The notes: generated by a model not told the origin, from the sequence alone. Positions 1-10,114 are shown, counted from the stretch's first letter. The stretch is 64,000 bases of DNA from Xenorhabdus hominickii (GCF_002632725.1 NZ_NJAI01000003.1:276933-340932), one strand, 5' to 3'. Program-made: numbers and translations.

Positions 1-642
1 TCCGATGATATATTTTGTGGCAGATTGAACGGAAATATCGATACCAAATTCCAGCGCCTTAAACAGCACACCCGCCGCCCATGTATTATCAATGATAATC
101 ACCATCTCAGGATTAACCTGACGGACAGCCTGCACGATAGCCGGAATATCCTGTACTTCCATCGTCAGTGAGCCGGGAGATTCAAGAAAAACCACCTTAG
201 TATTGGGTTTAATCAACGAAGCAATACCTTCTCCGATCATCGGGTCAAAATAGTCGGTAGAAATGCCCATCTTATGGAGAAACTGATTGCAAAATTCCTG
301 TGTAGGTTCGTAAGCTGTTCCTGTCAGCAAAACATGATCGCCAGTTTCCACGAATGCTAAAATCGAATGGGTGATCGCTGCTGCTCCAGAAGGATAAAGG
401 GCACAGCCAGCACCATTTTCCAGTTCGGTCATGGCTTCCTGAAAGGAGAAGTGCGTGAGTGTGCCACGGCGTCCATAGAATAATTCACCTTTTGCCCGAT
501 TCTTCAAGGCATGTTTCATATCTGCAACGGTATCGAAAATGACAGATGATGTACGTTGAATAAGGGGATTAACCGCGTTTTGCGTATATTTTTTTTGCCT
601 TCCTGCACTGACTAATAAAGTTTCTAGTTTTTTTTCTGTCAT
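1..642 (-). CDS. metC: Cystathionine beta-lyase, N-terminal part (runs off the left edge)
   Basis: PLP-dependent C-S lyase that cleaves cystathionine to homocysteine in methionine synthesis; cytoplasmic. The minus-strand frame opens at ATG 642 ([16 protein letters not shown]) and stays open to base 1, giving 214 residues, about half of the usual length of roughly 395. Family landmarks are the early YGRRGT segment, the cofactor-binding region around [12 protein letters not shown], the aspartate-containing IIDNTWAAG, and SATKYIIG, in which Lys210 is the expected Schiff-base lysine. It is transcribed divergently from exbB across about 490 bp, as in other enterobacteria. Family assignment is firm; a close paralogue among gamma-family PLP enzymes is the only alternative. 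Confidence 0.93.
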   Translation of the reverse strand, partial: MTEKKLETLLVSAGRQKKYTQNAVNPLIQRTSSVIFDTVADMKHALKNRAKGELFYGRRGTLTHFSFQEAMTELENGAGCALYPSGAAAITHSILAFVETGDHVLLTGTAYEPTQEFCNQFLHKMGISTDYFDPMIGEGIASLIKPNTKVVFLESPGSLTMEVQDIPAIVQAVRQVNPEMVIIIDNTWAAGVLFKALEFGIDISVQSATKYIIG

Positions 643-839
643 AGCATCCCACCCCTAAGCTCATGTTTGGTTCACTGTCCAAGTAAAATTGTTCAAATAA
701 TGATAAGCAAGTTAAAAGATTTGGGGCGGTTTTGCCAAAAGGAATTGAGCAACTTGACGAAAATTCAAGGTGCTCTATCAACAGTAAGTCAGAAGAGATT
801 AAATAATATGCATCATTAATTAGCACTTTTTTATCAAAT

Positions 840-858
840 AGTAATGATAATTACTATC
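840..858. promoter_or_regulatory. Fur-box-like operator upstream of exbB
   Basis: The 19-mer AGTAATGATAATTACTATC agrees with the classical Fur consensus (GATAATGATAATCATTATC) at 15 of 19 positions and is nearly palindromic. Iron control of exbBD through Fur is established in enterobacteria. The box lies about 270 bp before exbB and 200 bp before metC, so which promoter it covers is inferred. Confidence 0.65.
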
Positions 859-943
859 AAATCGCTCAATGTCTGATATCATTCACGGCGGACTTTTACC
901 CCACTTGGGGTGATAAGTATGGATCAGGCTTCAAATGAAGCTT

Positions 944-1056
944 TTATACCTAATCGATTTCAACTTGCAGTGCGATCAACGTGCAGTCAACAGAGAAGCA
1001 ACGGGCAAGATGAAGGAATACATGGTGAAAAATGATCCATACTCAGAATATATATT
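944..1056. repeat. Degenerate ERIC-like half element
   Basis: The segment TATACCTAATCGATTTCAAC followed by TTGCAG resembles the terminal inverted repeat of the ERIC copy at 2868-2990 (TATACCCAATGGATTTCAAG read on the reverse strand). The central ERIC palindrome is not visible, so this is a half copy or a decayed one; the right boundary is approximate. Confidence 0.4.
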
Positions 1057-1130
1057 AGGATTAGCAAGATGAGTAAACGCGATTCACTGCTAAGTAACAG
1101 AATCTATAAGAAAGAGAGTAAGGCTAACTG

Positions 1131-2162
1131 ATGCGTAATTTGACAGCTTCTATTCTATTGGCACTCGGATTAACAAGTTCAGCATGGGCTGATACTGCGC
1201 CAGCAACGCCAGAAAATCAGGCTGCTGCTCAGGTAGCCGCTCCGGCCACACCAGCCCCTGCCGCAGCTCCTCAGCAAGAGGCTGAAGCGAAAACCGAAGC
1301 GCCATCAACCAAAAAACCGCAAGCTACAGAAAAGCAAACCACAGAGCCGCAATCAGACGCGGTTGAGACAACAGAGAGTGTGACCGCAGAAAGCGTGACA
1401 ACTGAAACTGTTACCACTTCGGTTTCAGACGAATCTGAAAATCTGTCCAGTGGTTTTGCAACGGATCTGTCTATTTGGGGTATGTATCAGAACGCGGATG
1501 CAGTAGTAAAAACTGTTATGGTGGGGTTAGTTATTGCCTCTGTCATCACATGGGCACTATTTTTCTCCAAAGGAGTTGAACTGCTGACAGCTCGCCGTCG
1601 TTTACGCAAAGAACAACAGGCCTTGGCTGACGCGACCAACTTGGATATGGCAGCGAAAATTGCAGCTGATTTTAGTAAGCAGAGCATCAGTCGTCTAATG
1701 TTGAGCGAAGCTCAGTCCGAGCGCGCTTTATCTGCTGAAAGTACCGACAAAGCGGGTACGAAAGAACGTACAGCCTTCCGCATGGAACGTACCGTCGCGG
1801 CAATCAGCCGTCATATGGGCCGTGGCAACGGCTATCTGGCAACCATTGGCGCAATCTCCCCATTTATCGGCCTGTTCGGGACTGTCTGGGGGATTATGAA
1901 CAGCTTTATTGGTATTGCCCATTCACAAACGACAAACTTGGCCGTTGTCGCACCGGGTATCGCGGAAGCACTGCTGGCAACCGCACTGGGGCTGGTAGCA
2001 GCGATCCCTGCGGTAGTGATTTATAACGTCTTTGCCCGTGTGATTTCATCATATCGTGGACAAGTGGGGGATATGGCGGCTCAGGCAATTCTGTTGCTGG
2101 GACGTGATCTTGATCTGGCTGACAGCAAAGCAGAAAAAGCAGAAAAAGCAGAAGCAAGGTAA
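1131..2162 (+). CDS. exbB: ExbB, proton-channel subunit of the TonB energising complex
   Basis: Inner-membrane MotA/TolQ/ExbB-family protein; with ExbD it couples proton flow to TonB for siderophore and vitamin B12 uptake. The 343-residue product has a signal-like start (MRNLTASILLALGLTSSAWA), an Ala/Pro/Glu/Thr-rich periplasmic stretch of about 90 residues, and three membrane segments, including GYLATIGAISPFIGLFGTVW. It is about 100 residues longer than E. coli ExbB (244), as in ExbB forms with a cleaved, extended N-terminus. The last codons are a 9-bp tandem repeat (AEK-AEK-AEA, 2130-2156). exbD follows after 6 bp, implying one transcript. Confidence 0.95.
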   Translation: MRNLTASILLALGLTSSAWADTAPATPENQAAAQVAAPATPAPAAAPQQEAEAKTEAPSTKKPQATEKQTTEPQSDAVETTESVTAESVTTETVTTSVSDESENLSSGFATDLSIWGMYQNADAVVKTVMVGLVIASVITWALFFSKGVELLTARRRLRKEQQALADATNLDMAAKIAADFSKQSISRLMLSEAQSERALSAESTDKAGTKERTAFRMERTVAAISRHMGRGNGYLATIGAISPFIGLFGTVWGIMNSFIGIAHSQTTNLAVVAPGIAEALLATALGLVAAIPAVVIYNVFARVISSYRGQVGDMAAQAILLLGRDLDLADSKAEKAEKAEAR

Positions 2163-2168
2163 TCAATT

Positions 2169-2594
2169 ATGGCAATACGTCTTAATGAAGATTTGGACGA
2201 TAGCGGTGAATTGCATGAAATTAACGTCACGCCATTTATTGACGTGATGTTGGTGCTGCTGATTATTTTCATGGTGGCGGCACCACTGGCAACAGTAGAT
2301 ATTAAAGTTGATTTGCCGGCATCCTCTGCTAAACCGCAACCGCGCCCGGAAAAACCCGTATTCCTGACCGTTAAAGCGGATCATCAGCTGTACGTGGGGG
2401 ATCAATTGGTTGAGCGCGATACTTTATCTTCGGTATTGGATCAAACCACACAATCCAATAAAGAAACCACGATTTTCTTCCAAGCAGATAAATCTGTGGA
2501 TTATGAAATGTTGATGAGTGTGATGAATTCACTGCGCAAAGCGGGTTATCTCAAAGTTGGGTTGGTGGGAATGGAGTCTGTTGCCGCTCAGTAA
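2169..2594 (+). CDS. exbD: ExbD, TonB-system accessory protein
   Basis: 141 residues, the usual ExbD length. A short cytoplasmic N-terminus precedes one membrane helix, VTPFIDVMLVLLIIFMVAAP, whose aspartate is the proton-path residue known from E. coli ExbD (Asp25); the rest is the periplasmic domain. It starts 6 bp after exbB, so the two are almost certainly co-transcribed and share the Fur-like control upstream. A rho-independent terminator follows. tonB is not in this window. Confidence 0.96.
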   Translation: MAIRLNEDLDDSGELHEINVTPFIDVMLVLLIIFMVAAPLATVDIKVDLPASSAKPQPRPEKPVFLTVKADHQLYVGDQLVERDTLSSVLDQTTQSNKETTIFFQADKSVDYEMLMSVMNSLRKAGYLKVGLVGMESVAAQ

Positions 2595-2650
2595 GTTTCA
2601 TCAAGGCTATCTGATAGCGGATGCCGCAGGAAGATAGTGTGATAAATATG

Positions 2651-2684
2651 AACTGTCCAATTGATTGGGCAGTTCAATTTTTTA
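2651..2684 (+). terminator. Rho-independent terminator after exbBD
   Basis: AACTGTCCAA, a TTGA loop and TTGGGCAGTT form a 10-bp stem with one G-T pair, followed by a T-rich run. Confidence 0.85.
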
Positions 2685-2867
2685 TCTTTTATTTCTATTC
2701 GGTATATTAATGGTATACCGTCATAACTCCCTCCTCAAAACAAACACCATTCTTTATCTCCATTTGTAGATATTAATTGAGATTATTGTATTAAAAATAA
2801 AAAACTAAAGATTGTTTTTTCTGTATGCATATATATTCATGTTTCGATATTTTATTTTATGTTTATC

Positions 2868-2990
2868 TATACTCGTCGTCTTTCAAGTTGCCGCTTTGTT
2901 GGCTACGCTCACTCACCCAGTCACATGGCCTATGCTCCTGGATATTCGTTCCCTTGCCGTCGCGCTGCAACTTGAAATCCATTGGGTATA
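2868..2990. repeat. ERIC (intergenic repeat unit) element
   Basis: A 123-bp imperfect palindrome. The ends TATACTCG...TTTCAAGTTGC and GCAACTTGAAATCC...TATA are inverted repeats, and the centre (CACCCAGTCACATGG...GCTCCTGG) matches the known ERIC core when read in reverse. ERIC elements are about 127 bp, non-coding and non-autonomous. The two overlapping 82-codon open frames here are products of the repeat, not genes. Confidence 0.82.
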
Positions 2991-3149
2991 TGCAAAAAAT
3001 CTTATGCCAAACATTGAATTGTGGCGTTTGCATTCATGGCATATTGGCGGAGTTTTATAATCTTTATATTTGAAATCGACTCCTGGTTTTCTAATAGGGC
3101 AAGTATCATCATAATGATTCTTACCCTTTGATTTATCTAATGGTTCGGC

Positions 3150-5546
3150 CTATTTACTCAAATAATTAAGCATCCGTTCCAGTGGATATACCGCTCGTAT
3201 CACTACTTCATCACGCATTTGTGTCCCTTGTGTCAGCAATTTCTGGGCATCCTGTTGCTGTTGTGGCGAAAATGTTTTTCCGGCCTTCACGTGATCCAGC
3301 ATCACTAAACCAAGCTCGGCAATTTCGCTGACATCATTGGCAACGGGTACGAGATCACGCATCATATAGTTCGCTTTGACAATCTTCATCACGGAATTAT
3401 GGTTATCCCGCCAACGTATTAGTCGATCACGTAATGCCTGCTCCGCCTGCCAATCCTGCTTATTCTTTAATAGCCGATCAACCAATGTTTCCATTTCCCT
3501 GACAACCAGACTTTCTGATCCTAACGTATCAGCAAAACGATAAAGTGGTTCATATTGATGGTAATTACCGGCTTGAAACTTAGAATGATGGCGGGAGTAA
3601 TACTGGGCTGGCTCCACTGCTTCAGCCAAGATTTGCAGTGGTTCAATATTCGTATTGTTTGCCAAACGGGTCATCAACCGTTGGCTATTGGCTTGCTGTT
3701 GCAAGCCGACGGATACCGTTGTCCACGCATCCATCGTATGTAAACGCTGATACATGTGCTTTTCATTCGTCACATCTTTGGCAGACCAAAGTCGTTCAGC
3801 TATGGCAAAGGTACGTGGCCAGAGTTTAATATCCAACACTTCAGCGGTGACATTCTCTGACCATAATGCAGCTTCAGCTCCCAGAATATTGTGCTGATGG
3901 TGATTCGCTGGTACAACAGGTTGATTGCCAGCGGGAGTCGTTGCTAACTTTTCTCCTGTGACTGGATAGCGCACATTACCTAACAGGATATAACCGCTCG
4001 CGGTTTTTTGTTGCTGATTGAGGTTTACAACCGGAGTCGTTTCTCCCATCCAACTATCCACAGTAAACTTCACTGTCTCCCCTCGCCAAACAATGCTGTT
4101 AACGGCGCGACGTGATTTTCCGGCGAAATCAATAAAACCACGCCATTTGCCGTTGTTGTCCTGAATCAGAGTAAAACTGCCCGTCACTGGGTTTCCTTTT
4201 AAACGTGGCATCGTAAATGACCAGCTTTGCGCGGTCTCATCTGCTTTCACGTTATCATCGATGTTGAGTGTTTGTGGCAAGACTTCATTGCGATAGTGAT
4301 AGGCCGCACTTTGGGGTTGATCAAGATAAAACCCTGTGGACAAGATTCCTTGATAGCCTTCATCAGCGGTCTTGCCCAGTGAATCTTGCCCCTGCCATGA
4401 TTGAATAACGATAGATTTCGGTAATGCGGGATGATAGATTTCATCCCATCCCACCATTTTACGCCCGTGTTTTTCAAGGATCGTTTCTAGCTCTTGATTG
4501 AACCACGCGTGCAAGGCATGACTATCTTTCAAGCCTTTTTCCTGCATAAATATCTGGATTTTTTTAGAAGCCTGCCATTGAGAAGCATCAACTTCATCAC
4601 CGCCAATGTGAATGTATGGGTCAGGGAAAATTTCAGTGATCTCACCAATTAAAGTATCGACAAACTGATGTACTTGCGGATTGCTTGGATCCAGCGTTGG
4701 TTTGTGGACTCCCCACTGGCGCTGCATCTCGTAGTTTCCATATGTGCTGATCAATTCAGGGTAGGCAACGGCAATGGCGGAAGCATGACCGGGTAAATCA
4801 ATCTCAGGTACAACGCGAATACCTAAACTGCTGGCATAAGCAACCACATCCTGCATCTGCGCTTTACTGTAAAACAGGCCATCGCTCGCACGTTGTTGTA
4901 GTTTCGGATAATGATCAGAAGCGAAACGCCAGCCTTGATCATCGGTTAAATGCCAATGAAAGACATTCATTTTGGCGGCAGCCATGCCATCCAATTGGCG
5001 TTTAATCACTTCAACTGGCAGAAAATGACGAGCAGAATCAAGTATCACGCCACGCCATGAAAATCGCGGATTATCGGTAATATTGACCAGAGGCAGATAA
5101 GTACCTTTGTGATCGTTTTGCAATAATTGCAACAAAGTTTCCACGCCACGCATAGCACCAAAACGGGTCGCTGATTTCAATGTGACACCGTGGGAATTAA
5201 TGACTAACTGATAACTTTCATCGTTGTTGGGTTGGGGAATCGGCGCTGTTTTCTTGGCTATGCTAATTCTGATCGTCGGGACAGAGGAAATAGAATATTC
5301 AGGTGGCGGCAATATCCAGCCAGTTTGTGCTTCAATGCGTTTTCGCCAGCGGGATATGGCATCTTGCATCTCATCTCCCGTAACGATGATATTCAGTTTT
5401 CTGTCAATATTATAAAGACGCCCCTGTTGTACTGAAACTTGTTGTGGCCAAGGCATAAGAGGAAGGTGATTGGCAGAAACCGCCATAGCCGAAAAACTAC
5501 AACTTAACGCGGTGATTAATAATAGAGGGCGGAAGGGAAACTTCAT
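3150..5546 (-). CDS. Secreted beta-N-acetylhexosaminidase (chitobiase, GH20)
   Basis: Hydrolyses terminal N-acetylglucosamine from chitobiose and related glycans. The 798-residue precursor opens with a signal peptide (MKFPFRPLLLITALSCSFSAMA), followed by an N-terminal GH20b domain (about residues 30-150) and the TIM barrel, starting near RFSWRGVILDSARHF. The catalytic Asp-Glu pair lies in YIHIGGDEVD (about residues 317-318), and FHWHLTDDQGWR is a second hallmark. Length fits chitobiase-type enzymes (about 800-880). For an insect pathogen a role in using chitin or insect glycans is plausible but inferred. It is monocistronic on the minus strand, with a TetR gene upstream. Confidence 0.92.
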   Translation of the reverse strand: MKFPFRPLLLITALSCSFSAMAVSANHLPLMPWPQQVSVQQGRLYNIDRKLNIIVTGDEMQDAISRWRKRIEAQTGWILPPPEYSISSVPTIRISIAKKTAPIPQPNNDESYQLVINSHGVTLKSATRFGAMRGVETLLQLLQNDHKGTYLPLVNITDNPRFSWRGVILDSARHFLPVEVIKRQLDGMAAAKMNVFHWHLTDDQGWRFASDHYPKLQQRASDGLFYSKAQMQDVVAYASSLGIRVVPEIDLPGHASAIAVAYPELISTYGNYEMQRQWGVHKPTLDPSNPQVHQFVDTLIGEITEIFPDPYIHIGGDEVDASQWQASKKIQIFMQEKGLKDSHALHAWFNQELETILEKHGRKMVGWDEIYHPALPKSIVIQSWQGQDSLGKTADEGYQGILSTGFYLDQPQSAAYHYRNEVLPQTLNIDDNVKADETAQSWSFTMPRLKGNPVTGSFTLIQDNNGKWRGFIDFAGKSRRAVNSIVWRGETVKFTVDSWMGETTPVVNLNQQQKTASGYILLGNVRYPVTGEKLATTPAGNQPVVPANHHQHNILGAEAALWSENVTAEVLDIKLWPRTFAIAERLWSAKDVTNEKHMYQRLHTMDAWTTVSVGLQQQANSQRLMTRLANNTNIEPLQILAEAVEPAQYYSRHHSKFQAGNYHQYEPLYRFADTLGSESLVVREMETLVDRLLKNKQDWQAEQALRDRLIRWRDNHNSVMKIVKANYMMRDLVPVANDVSEIAELGLVMLDHVKAGKTFSPQQQQDAQKLLTQGTQMRDEVVIRAVYPLERMLNYLSK

Positions 5547-5685
5547 GATTTTTCTCTCATTTTTTTCAATAATGCGTAAAACAATTTTTTTAATGCAAAT
5601 TCGTTAATTCAAATGGGCGCCGATGTGATTATCGTTTCGGCGCCGGTTTATATTTCCGTGAAAATGAGATACCCGGAAATAGTCA

Positions 5686-6324
5686 CTATTCCTCTAAAAA
5701 TTCATACTTAATTAATGACATTGCTGCGGTAATATGAGGCGTGATATCTGTTTCTGGCACTGGAGGGAGGATACCCAATGCCATTTTCCTGAGCGGTTCC
5801 GCAATAACCATTGAAATTATCAATTCGCTAATAAGGTTATAATCAAGTTTTTTTATTAGCCCCTGCTGATATTGGTGTTCAAGCCAATTGGCCAGAATAT
5901 TCTTCCCTTTTTCAATACCACCTTGCTGATATTTATCCAGCAGTATTTCACGATAAGGAAAATCAGATTGTAGTAACTTAAATAAACCTACAGAATCTGA
6001 AGATAATGATTCCTTGGCCATTTCACCTAAATATATTTTCATTAGTTTGATGACTTGCTGAGAGTTATTGGGCTTTTTCTTAAAGGCGGGGGTAAAATTA
6101 TCTGCCCAGCGCATGACAACTTGTTCCATCAGGTTTTCTCGATTTGTGACGAAACGGTATAGTGTTTTTTTGGCAATGCCCGCTTTTTTGGCAACCACAT
6201 CCATCGTTGTAGTTATATATCCTTGATTAATAAGAAGTGAAAGAGTGATATCATGAATTTTTTGGCGTATTTCCTGCTCTGGAATTGTAGGGCGGCCTCT
6301 TGGACGTGAATGATTTTCTGCCAT
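5686..6324 (-). CDS. TetR/AcrR-family transcriptional regulator
   Basis: 212 residues. The N-terminal helix-turn-helix is clear: an RGRP stretch, then TTMDVVAKKAGIAKKTLYRF, the TetR signature with recognition helix. The C-terminal ligand or dimerisation domain (residues about 75-212) is not assignable to a characterised member. It lies between the hexosaminidase gene (same strand, 139 bp downstream) and a divergent porin gene, so either could be a target; no operator-like inverted repeat was found that decides this. The ligand is unknown. Confidence 0.88.
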   Translation of the reverse strand: MAENHSRPRGRPTIPEQEIRQKIHDITLSLLINQGYITTTMDVVAKKAGIAKKTLYRFVTNRENLMEQVVMRWADNFTPAFKKKPNNSQQVIKLMKIYLGEMAKESLSSDSVGLFKLLQSDFPYREILLDKYQQGGIEKGKNILANWLEHQYQQGLIKKLDYNLISELIISMVIAEPLRKMALGILPPVPETDITPHITAAMSLIKYEFLEE

Positions 6325-6871
6325 TTTAGCACCTTATGAGTTGTGAATATTTGTACCGCATTGGCGTGATTCCATTAAGAAACAGAAATTACTGATTTAA
6401 ATTTAAATGGATAACTAAATCACTCCCCACCAAATACAGAACTCACCGTATCTTGTCAATAATAATATTTATAAATTATTATTTATTTAAATGAGTTATT
6501 AATAATTGTGAAAATAAAATGGAATGAAAAATCACTTCTATCATGACACTTATTTTTTATTACTTTCATTAATATTTATAACTTACCCTTTTTAATTAAT
6601 TAGTCCCATAACGAGTGCTATCAGGGGCTTAAGTTCCCCCTTAACTATGTGATTTTCTTCACAGGACGGCATTTTTCGTCAAATTTTGTTAGTAAAAGGT
6701 TTTTTTAGATCTTAATATCCCCTTTGCTTGTTACAAATTTAACATTTAAGTAACGAAAGCGTGTAAAAAAACGCTACCACCTGATTATTGATTCTGGGAA
6801 AAGTAACTTCTTAGAGAGTGCATTTTTTTGCGGTGGCGCAAAAAATAACAACATTAATGAGGATCATGATA
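6325..6871. other. tetR-porin divergent intergenic region
   Basis: About 550 bp, AT-rich. It holds a perfect CRP half-site pair at 6648-6663 and a small GGGG...CCCC hairpin near 6624-6640. I see no additional gene; the extra upstream codons of the porin frame (6818-6871) are not preceded by a ribosome-binding site. Confidence 0.6.
6648..6663. promoter_or_regulatory. CRP-site-like palindrome upstream of the first porin
   Basis: TGTGATTTTCTTCACA contains the exact TGTGA-N6-TCACA CRP core. It lies about 210 bp before the porin start. A related degenerate motif (TGTGGTTTTCTTCACG) lies before the second porin at 10667-10682. Confidence 0.55.
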
Positions 6872-8020
6872 ATGATAAAACACAACGCAATAGCAATGGC
6901 AATTCCGGTACTTCTTCTCACTGGGGCAGTAAATGCCGCTGAAATTTATAATAAAGATGGTAATAAAATTGATTTATATGGAAAAGCAGAAGCCCAGAGA
7001 ACATTCTCCAAATCAAGTAAAGAAACTGGTGATAGCTCTGTTGCCCGTATAGGTATCAGGGGTTCAACCCAAGTGACAGATAAACTGTCTGGCTTTGGAC
7101 GCTGGGAATTCAACATGGGTGCTAATGGTGTGGAAACGGAAAGTGGTAAAAATGCCAGAACACGTCTAGCCTTCGTTGGTTTTAAACTTGACGAATACGG
7201 TTCGTTGGATTACGGCCGTAACTTTGGTGTCGTTTATGATGCTAACGCATGGACAGATGTATTGCCCGTATTTGGTGGCGACTCTATGGCGGCAACCGAT
7301 AATTTCATGATGGGGCGTTCGACAGGGCTGTTAACATACCGTAATACTGACTTTTTTGGTTTGGTGAATGGTTTGAATTTTGCCTTGCAGTATCAAGCTA
7401 AAAATGATGGTGGTACTAAAAATAGCCGTAGTGATGTTTCAAGGCAGAATGGTGATGGTTTTGCTCTGTCTAGCTCCTATGATTTTGGTAATGGTTTTAG
7501 TCTTGGTGGGTCATACGGTAACTCTAACCGTACTTCAGCACAAAAGTTGGGTGCTGATAAAGCCAAAGTTCTTGCTAAAGGGAATAAGGCTGAAGCATGG
7601 CTTGTTTCTGCTAAGTATGACAAGAATAACGTTTACCTGGCAGCCATGTACGGAGAAGCTCATAACTTGACCCGATTTGGTAGCTCTGTAAATGATTACA
7701 CTATGTTTGCCAATAAGACACAAAACTTTGAGCTGACAGCTCAGTATCTGTTTGATTTTGGTCTGCGCCCATCTATCGGCTATGTCTATTCCAAAGGTAA
7801 AAATTTGGGCAAAGACTTGCCTGTCAGCAGTGTGGGAACAGACAAAGGGTCTGAAGATTTAGTGAAATATATTTCAGTTGGTGCGTCTTACAACCTCAAC
7901 AAAAATATGCGTACTTACGCTGAATATCAATTTAATTTGTTGAAGAATAATGAATTTACTAAAACAACTAAGATCAACACTGACGATGTGTTTGGTGTCG
8001 GTTTGGTTTATCAGTTCTGA
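6872..8020 (+). CDS. General porin of the OmpC/OmpF family (first copy)
   Basis: Outer-membrane trimeric diffusion channel. I place the start at ATG 6872 because GAGG at 6859-6862 sits 9 bp before it; ATG 6866 is possible, and the frame is open from 6818. The signal peptide ends ...GAVNA, and the mature protein begins AEIYNKDGNKIDLYGK, the classic enterobacterial porin N-terminus. The C-terminus is GVGLVYQF with terminal Phe, the BAM recognition signal. The precursor is 382 residues, usual for the family. It is similar in type to OpnP/OmpF of Xenorhabdus, but I cannot tell orthologue from paralogue. Monocistronic, with a terminator after it. Confidence 0.92.
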   Translation: MIKHNAIAMAIPVLLLTGAVNAAEIYNKDGNKIDLYGKAEAQRTFSKSSKETGDSSVARIGIRGSTQVTDKLSGFGRWEFNMGANGVETESGKNARTRLAFVGFKLDEYGSLDYGRNFGVVYDANAWTDVLPVFGGDSMAATDNFMMGRSTGLLTYRNTDFFGLVNGLNFALQYQAKNDGGTKNSRSDVSRQNGDGFALSSSYDFGNGFSLGGSYGNSNRTSAQKLGADKAKVLAKGNKAEAWLVSAKYDKNNVYLAAMYGEAHNLTRFGSSVNDYTMFANKTQNFELTAQYLFDFGLRPSIGYVYSKGKNLGKDLPVSSVGTDKGSEDLVKYISVGASYNLNKNMRTYAEYQFNLLKNNEFTKTTKINTDDVFGVGLVYQF

Positions 8021-8064
8021 TTGAGATAAATGTCAGTTGAAAAAATAGTACGTTGTTATTTCAT

Positions 8065-8103
8065 CGAACTGCCTCAATGGGTGTGATCATCGTAGGCAGT
8101 TCG
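8065..8103. terminator. Bidirectional terminator between the porin and rdgC
   Basis: CGAACTGCCT and AGGCAGTTCG form a perfect 10-bp stem around a 19-nt loop, between convergent genes. T-richness is modest on the plus side. Confidence 0.65.
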
Positions 8104-8125
8104 ATTGAACTTTCTTTCTGGAAAA

Positions 8126-9037
8126 TTAACTTTCTGCTTCACCACCCAATGCATCAATAGTGTTCTTGATTAGCGCACTGAGTTCACCCGTCATTAAGGT
8201 AAAGTCTGCGTCAAATCGTTGGGCAACATCTTCACGATCAATATCATCATTTTGATCACGTAAGGTTTCACAGAATTTGATGCGCTTAAGAGAACCATCA
8301 TCTGACAGCATGAATTGAATTCGTTCTTCCCAATCTAATGCCAGTTTGGTGACGTATTTGCCTGACTCAATGTGCGTAGCGATTTCGTCTGATACTAATT
8401 CCTGCTTCTTACAACGGATAACACCACCGTCTTCCAGAATCGCTTTTAGTTCTGCTTCATCCATCAGAGCATAACCTGTAGGCAGGTTACCTGAACGTAC
8501 CCATTCGGTTAAAGTCAACTCAATAGGATCGGTGAATGTCAACGGGACAACCGGCAATGATCCCAGCGTTTTTCGCAGTAATGCCAGATTATCTTCGGCG
8601 CGTTTTGCACTAGCGGCGTCAACAATGATCAGATGGTTAACGGTATCTATCCAGATATATGTCTGGCTGAAACGGCTGAATGCCCTTGGCAGCAGAGTGT
8701 GGAGCACTTCATCTTTCAGCGAGTCTTTTTCTGTTTTTTTCAGTTTACGGTGCTGTTCACCTTCCAAACGAGTTATTTTGGCCTGTAATTCCTGCTTAAT
8801 TACAGGAGAAGGCAACATTTTTTCTTCCTTACGCGCACAAATCAGGATCTGATTACCAGAAGCATGAGTTAACGTTTCACTGTGGGAACCCATCGGAGAA
8901 ACCCAGCCGGTTTTCATCATATCTTGACTGCCACACGGGGTGAATGCCAATGAGCTTAATTGTTTTTCCAGTTCATCCGCAGAAAGTGCGATCTCTCTGT
9001 TTAAACGATAAATCATTAAATTCTTAAACCATAACAT
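8126..9037 (-). CDS. rdgC: Recombination-associated protein RdgC
   Basis: Nucleoid-associated DNA-binding protein that forms a ring dimer around duplex DNA and limits RecA loading. The frame is open from 9070, but starting at ATG 9037 ([16 protein letters not shown]) gives 303 residues, exactly the usual length, and the conserved N-terminus. [20 protein letters not shown] and the acidic C-terminal part fit the family. It is divergent from mak across about 170 bp, as in E. coli, where rdgC and the fructokinase gene (yajF/mak) are also neighbours. Confidence 0.95.
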   Translation of the reverse strand: MLWFKNLMIYRLNREIALSADELEKQLSSLAFTPCGSQDMMKTGWVSPMGSHSETLTHASGNQILICARKEEKMLPSPVIKQELQAKITRLEGEQHRKLKKTEKDSLKDEVLHTLLPRAFSRFSQTYIWIDTVNHLIIVDAASAKRAEDNLALLRKTLGSLPVVPLTFTDPIELTLTEWVRSGNLPTGYALMDEAELKAILEDGGVIRCKKQELVSDEIATHIESGKYVTKLALDWEERIQFMLSDDGSLKRIKFCETLRDQNDDIDREDVAQRFDADFTLMTGELSALIKNTIDALGGEAES

Positions 9038-9137
9038 GCAATTACCCCATATTTTTGCGCATCGTGACAACGGTCATCTTAAAATATAAGGGAGCATAAT
9101 AACGAATCATGTGATGAAGCCCTAGAACTTCGTCAGC

Positions 9138-9172
9138 TTCATATAATAACTTGCGTATTTTCATATAATAAC
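9138..9172. repeat. 22-bp-period direct repeat in the rdgC-mak promoter region
   Basis: TTCATATAATAAC occurs at 9138-9150 and again at 9160-9172, each followed by a GCGT-containing segment. Both copies carry a TATAAT hexamer, so the mak promoter may have duplicated -10 elements. Confidence 0.5.
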
Positions 9173-9205
9173 AAGCGTCATCGTGCTGAATAAAAAAGGT
9201 AAGCT

Positions 9206-10114
9206 ATGCGTATAGGTATTGATCTCGGTGGTACCAAGATTGAAGTGATCGCATTGGGCGATCAGGGGGACGAGTTATTTCGCAAACGGGTGGATACCCC
9301 TCGTAATGACTATCAAAAAACACTGGCAGCCATTGTCGGGTTGATTGCTGATGCGGAACAGGTAACCGGGCAGCAGGGAACTGTGGGGATTGGAATACCC
9401 GGTGCTATTTCGCCTTTTACCGGAAAAGTGAAAAATGCCAACTCAGTCTGGATGAATGGCCAAATATTGGATAAGGATATTGCCGCTTTGCTGGGACGTG
9501 AAGTGCGTATCGCCAACGATGCAAACTGTCTGGCAGTATCAGAAGCGACGGATGGTGCAGGAGCAGGAATGCCAATGGTATTTGCTGTCATCATTGGAAC
9601 GGGTTGCGGTTCTGGGATTGCATTTGAGAGTAGAGTACATGCGGGCGGAAATGGTCTGTCTGGGGAGTGGGGGCATAATCCGTTACCTTGGATGGATGAG
9701 GAAGATCGGTTATATCAGGCTGAAGTTTCTTGTTTTTGCGGTAAGCCGGGATGTACTGAAACATTTGTGTCCGGGACTGGGTTCATGACTGATTACTTCC
9801 GCCTGAGTGGAGAGCATAAAAAAGGTCATGAAATTATGGAAGCGTTGGTACAGGGAGATGAGTTTGCAGAATTGGCGATGCGCCGTTATGAAAGACGCCT
9901 GGCACGGGCTTTGGCACAAGTGATTAATTTATTTGATCCGGATGTGATCGTACTGGGTGGTGGAATGAGTAATGTTGATCGCCTTTATCAGACTCTGCCT
10001 GATTTAGTCAAAGAGTGGGTTTTTGGTGGGGAGTGTGCCACTCCGATAAGGAAAGCACTGCATGGTGATTCCAGTGGTGTGCGTGGGGCAGCGTGGTTGT
10101 GGCCTCAGCAATAA
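9206..10114 (+). CDS. mak: Fructokinase/manno-kinase, ROK family
   Basis: ATP-dependent hexose kinase; Mak of E. coli phosphorylates fructose. The 302-residue product starts with the phosphate-binding loop [18 protein letters not shown], has the glucose-site motif [13 protein letters not shown], and has the ROK zinc motif [25 protein letters not shown] is the adenosine-binding segment. Length and position next to rdgC match E. coli mak (yajF). Substrate preference within the ROK family (fructose versus other hexoses) cannot be read from sequence. Confidence 0.92.
   Translation: MRIGIDLGGTKIEVIALGDQGDELFRKRVDTPRNDYQKTLAAIVGLIADAEQVTGQQGTVGIGIPGAISPFTGKVKNANSVWMNGQILDKDIAALLGREVRIANDANCLAVSEATDGAGAGMPMVFAVIIGTGCGSGIAFESRVHAGGNGLSGEWGHNPLPWMDEEDRLYQAEVSCFCGKPGCTETFVSGTGFMTDYFRLSGEHKKGHEIMEALVQGDEFAELAMRRYERRLARALAQVINLFDPDVIVLGGGMSNVDRLYQTLPDLVKEWVFGGECATPIRKALHGDSSGVRGAAWLWPQQ

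Larger units (their letters stand above)
643..1130. other. metC-exbB divergent intergenic region
   Basis: About 490 bp without a convincing gene. It holds a Fur-like palindrome near 840-858 and, from about 944, a degenerate half of the ERIC-type repeat seen complete at 2868-2990. The short minus-strand open frame at 569-826 overlaps metC and is not credible. Confidence 0.6.

Noticed and set aside
2812..3073. Two overlapping 82-codon open frames
   Set aside because: They coincide with the ERIC palindrome and have no ribosome-binding site.
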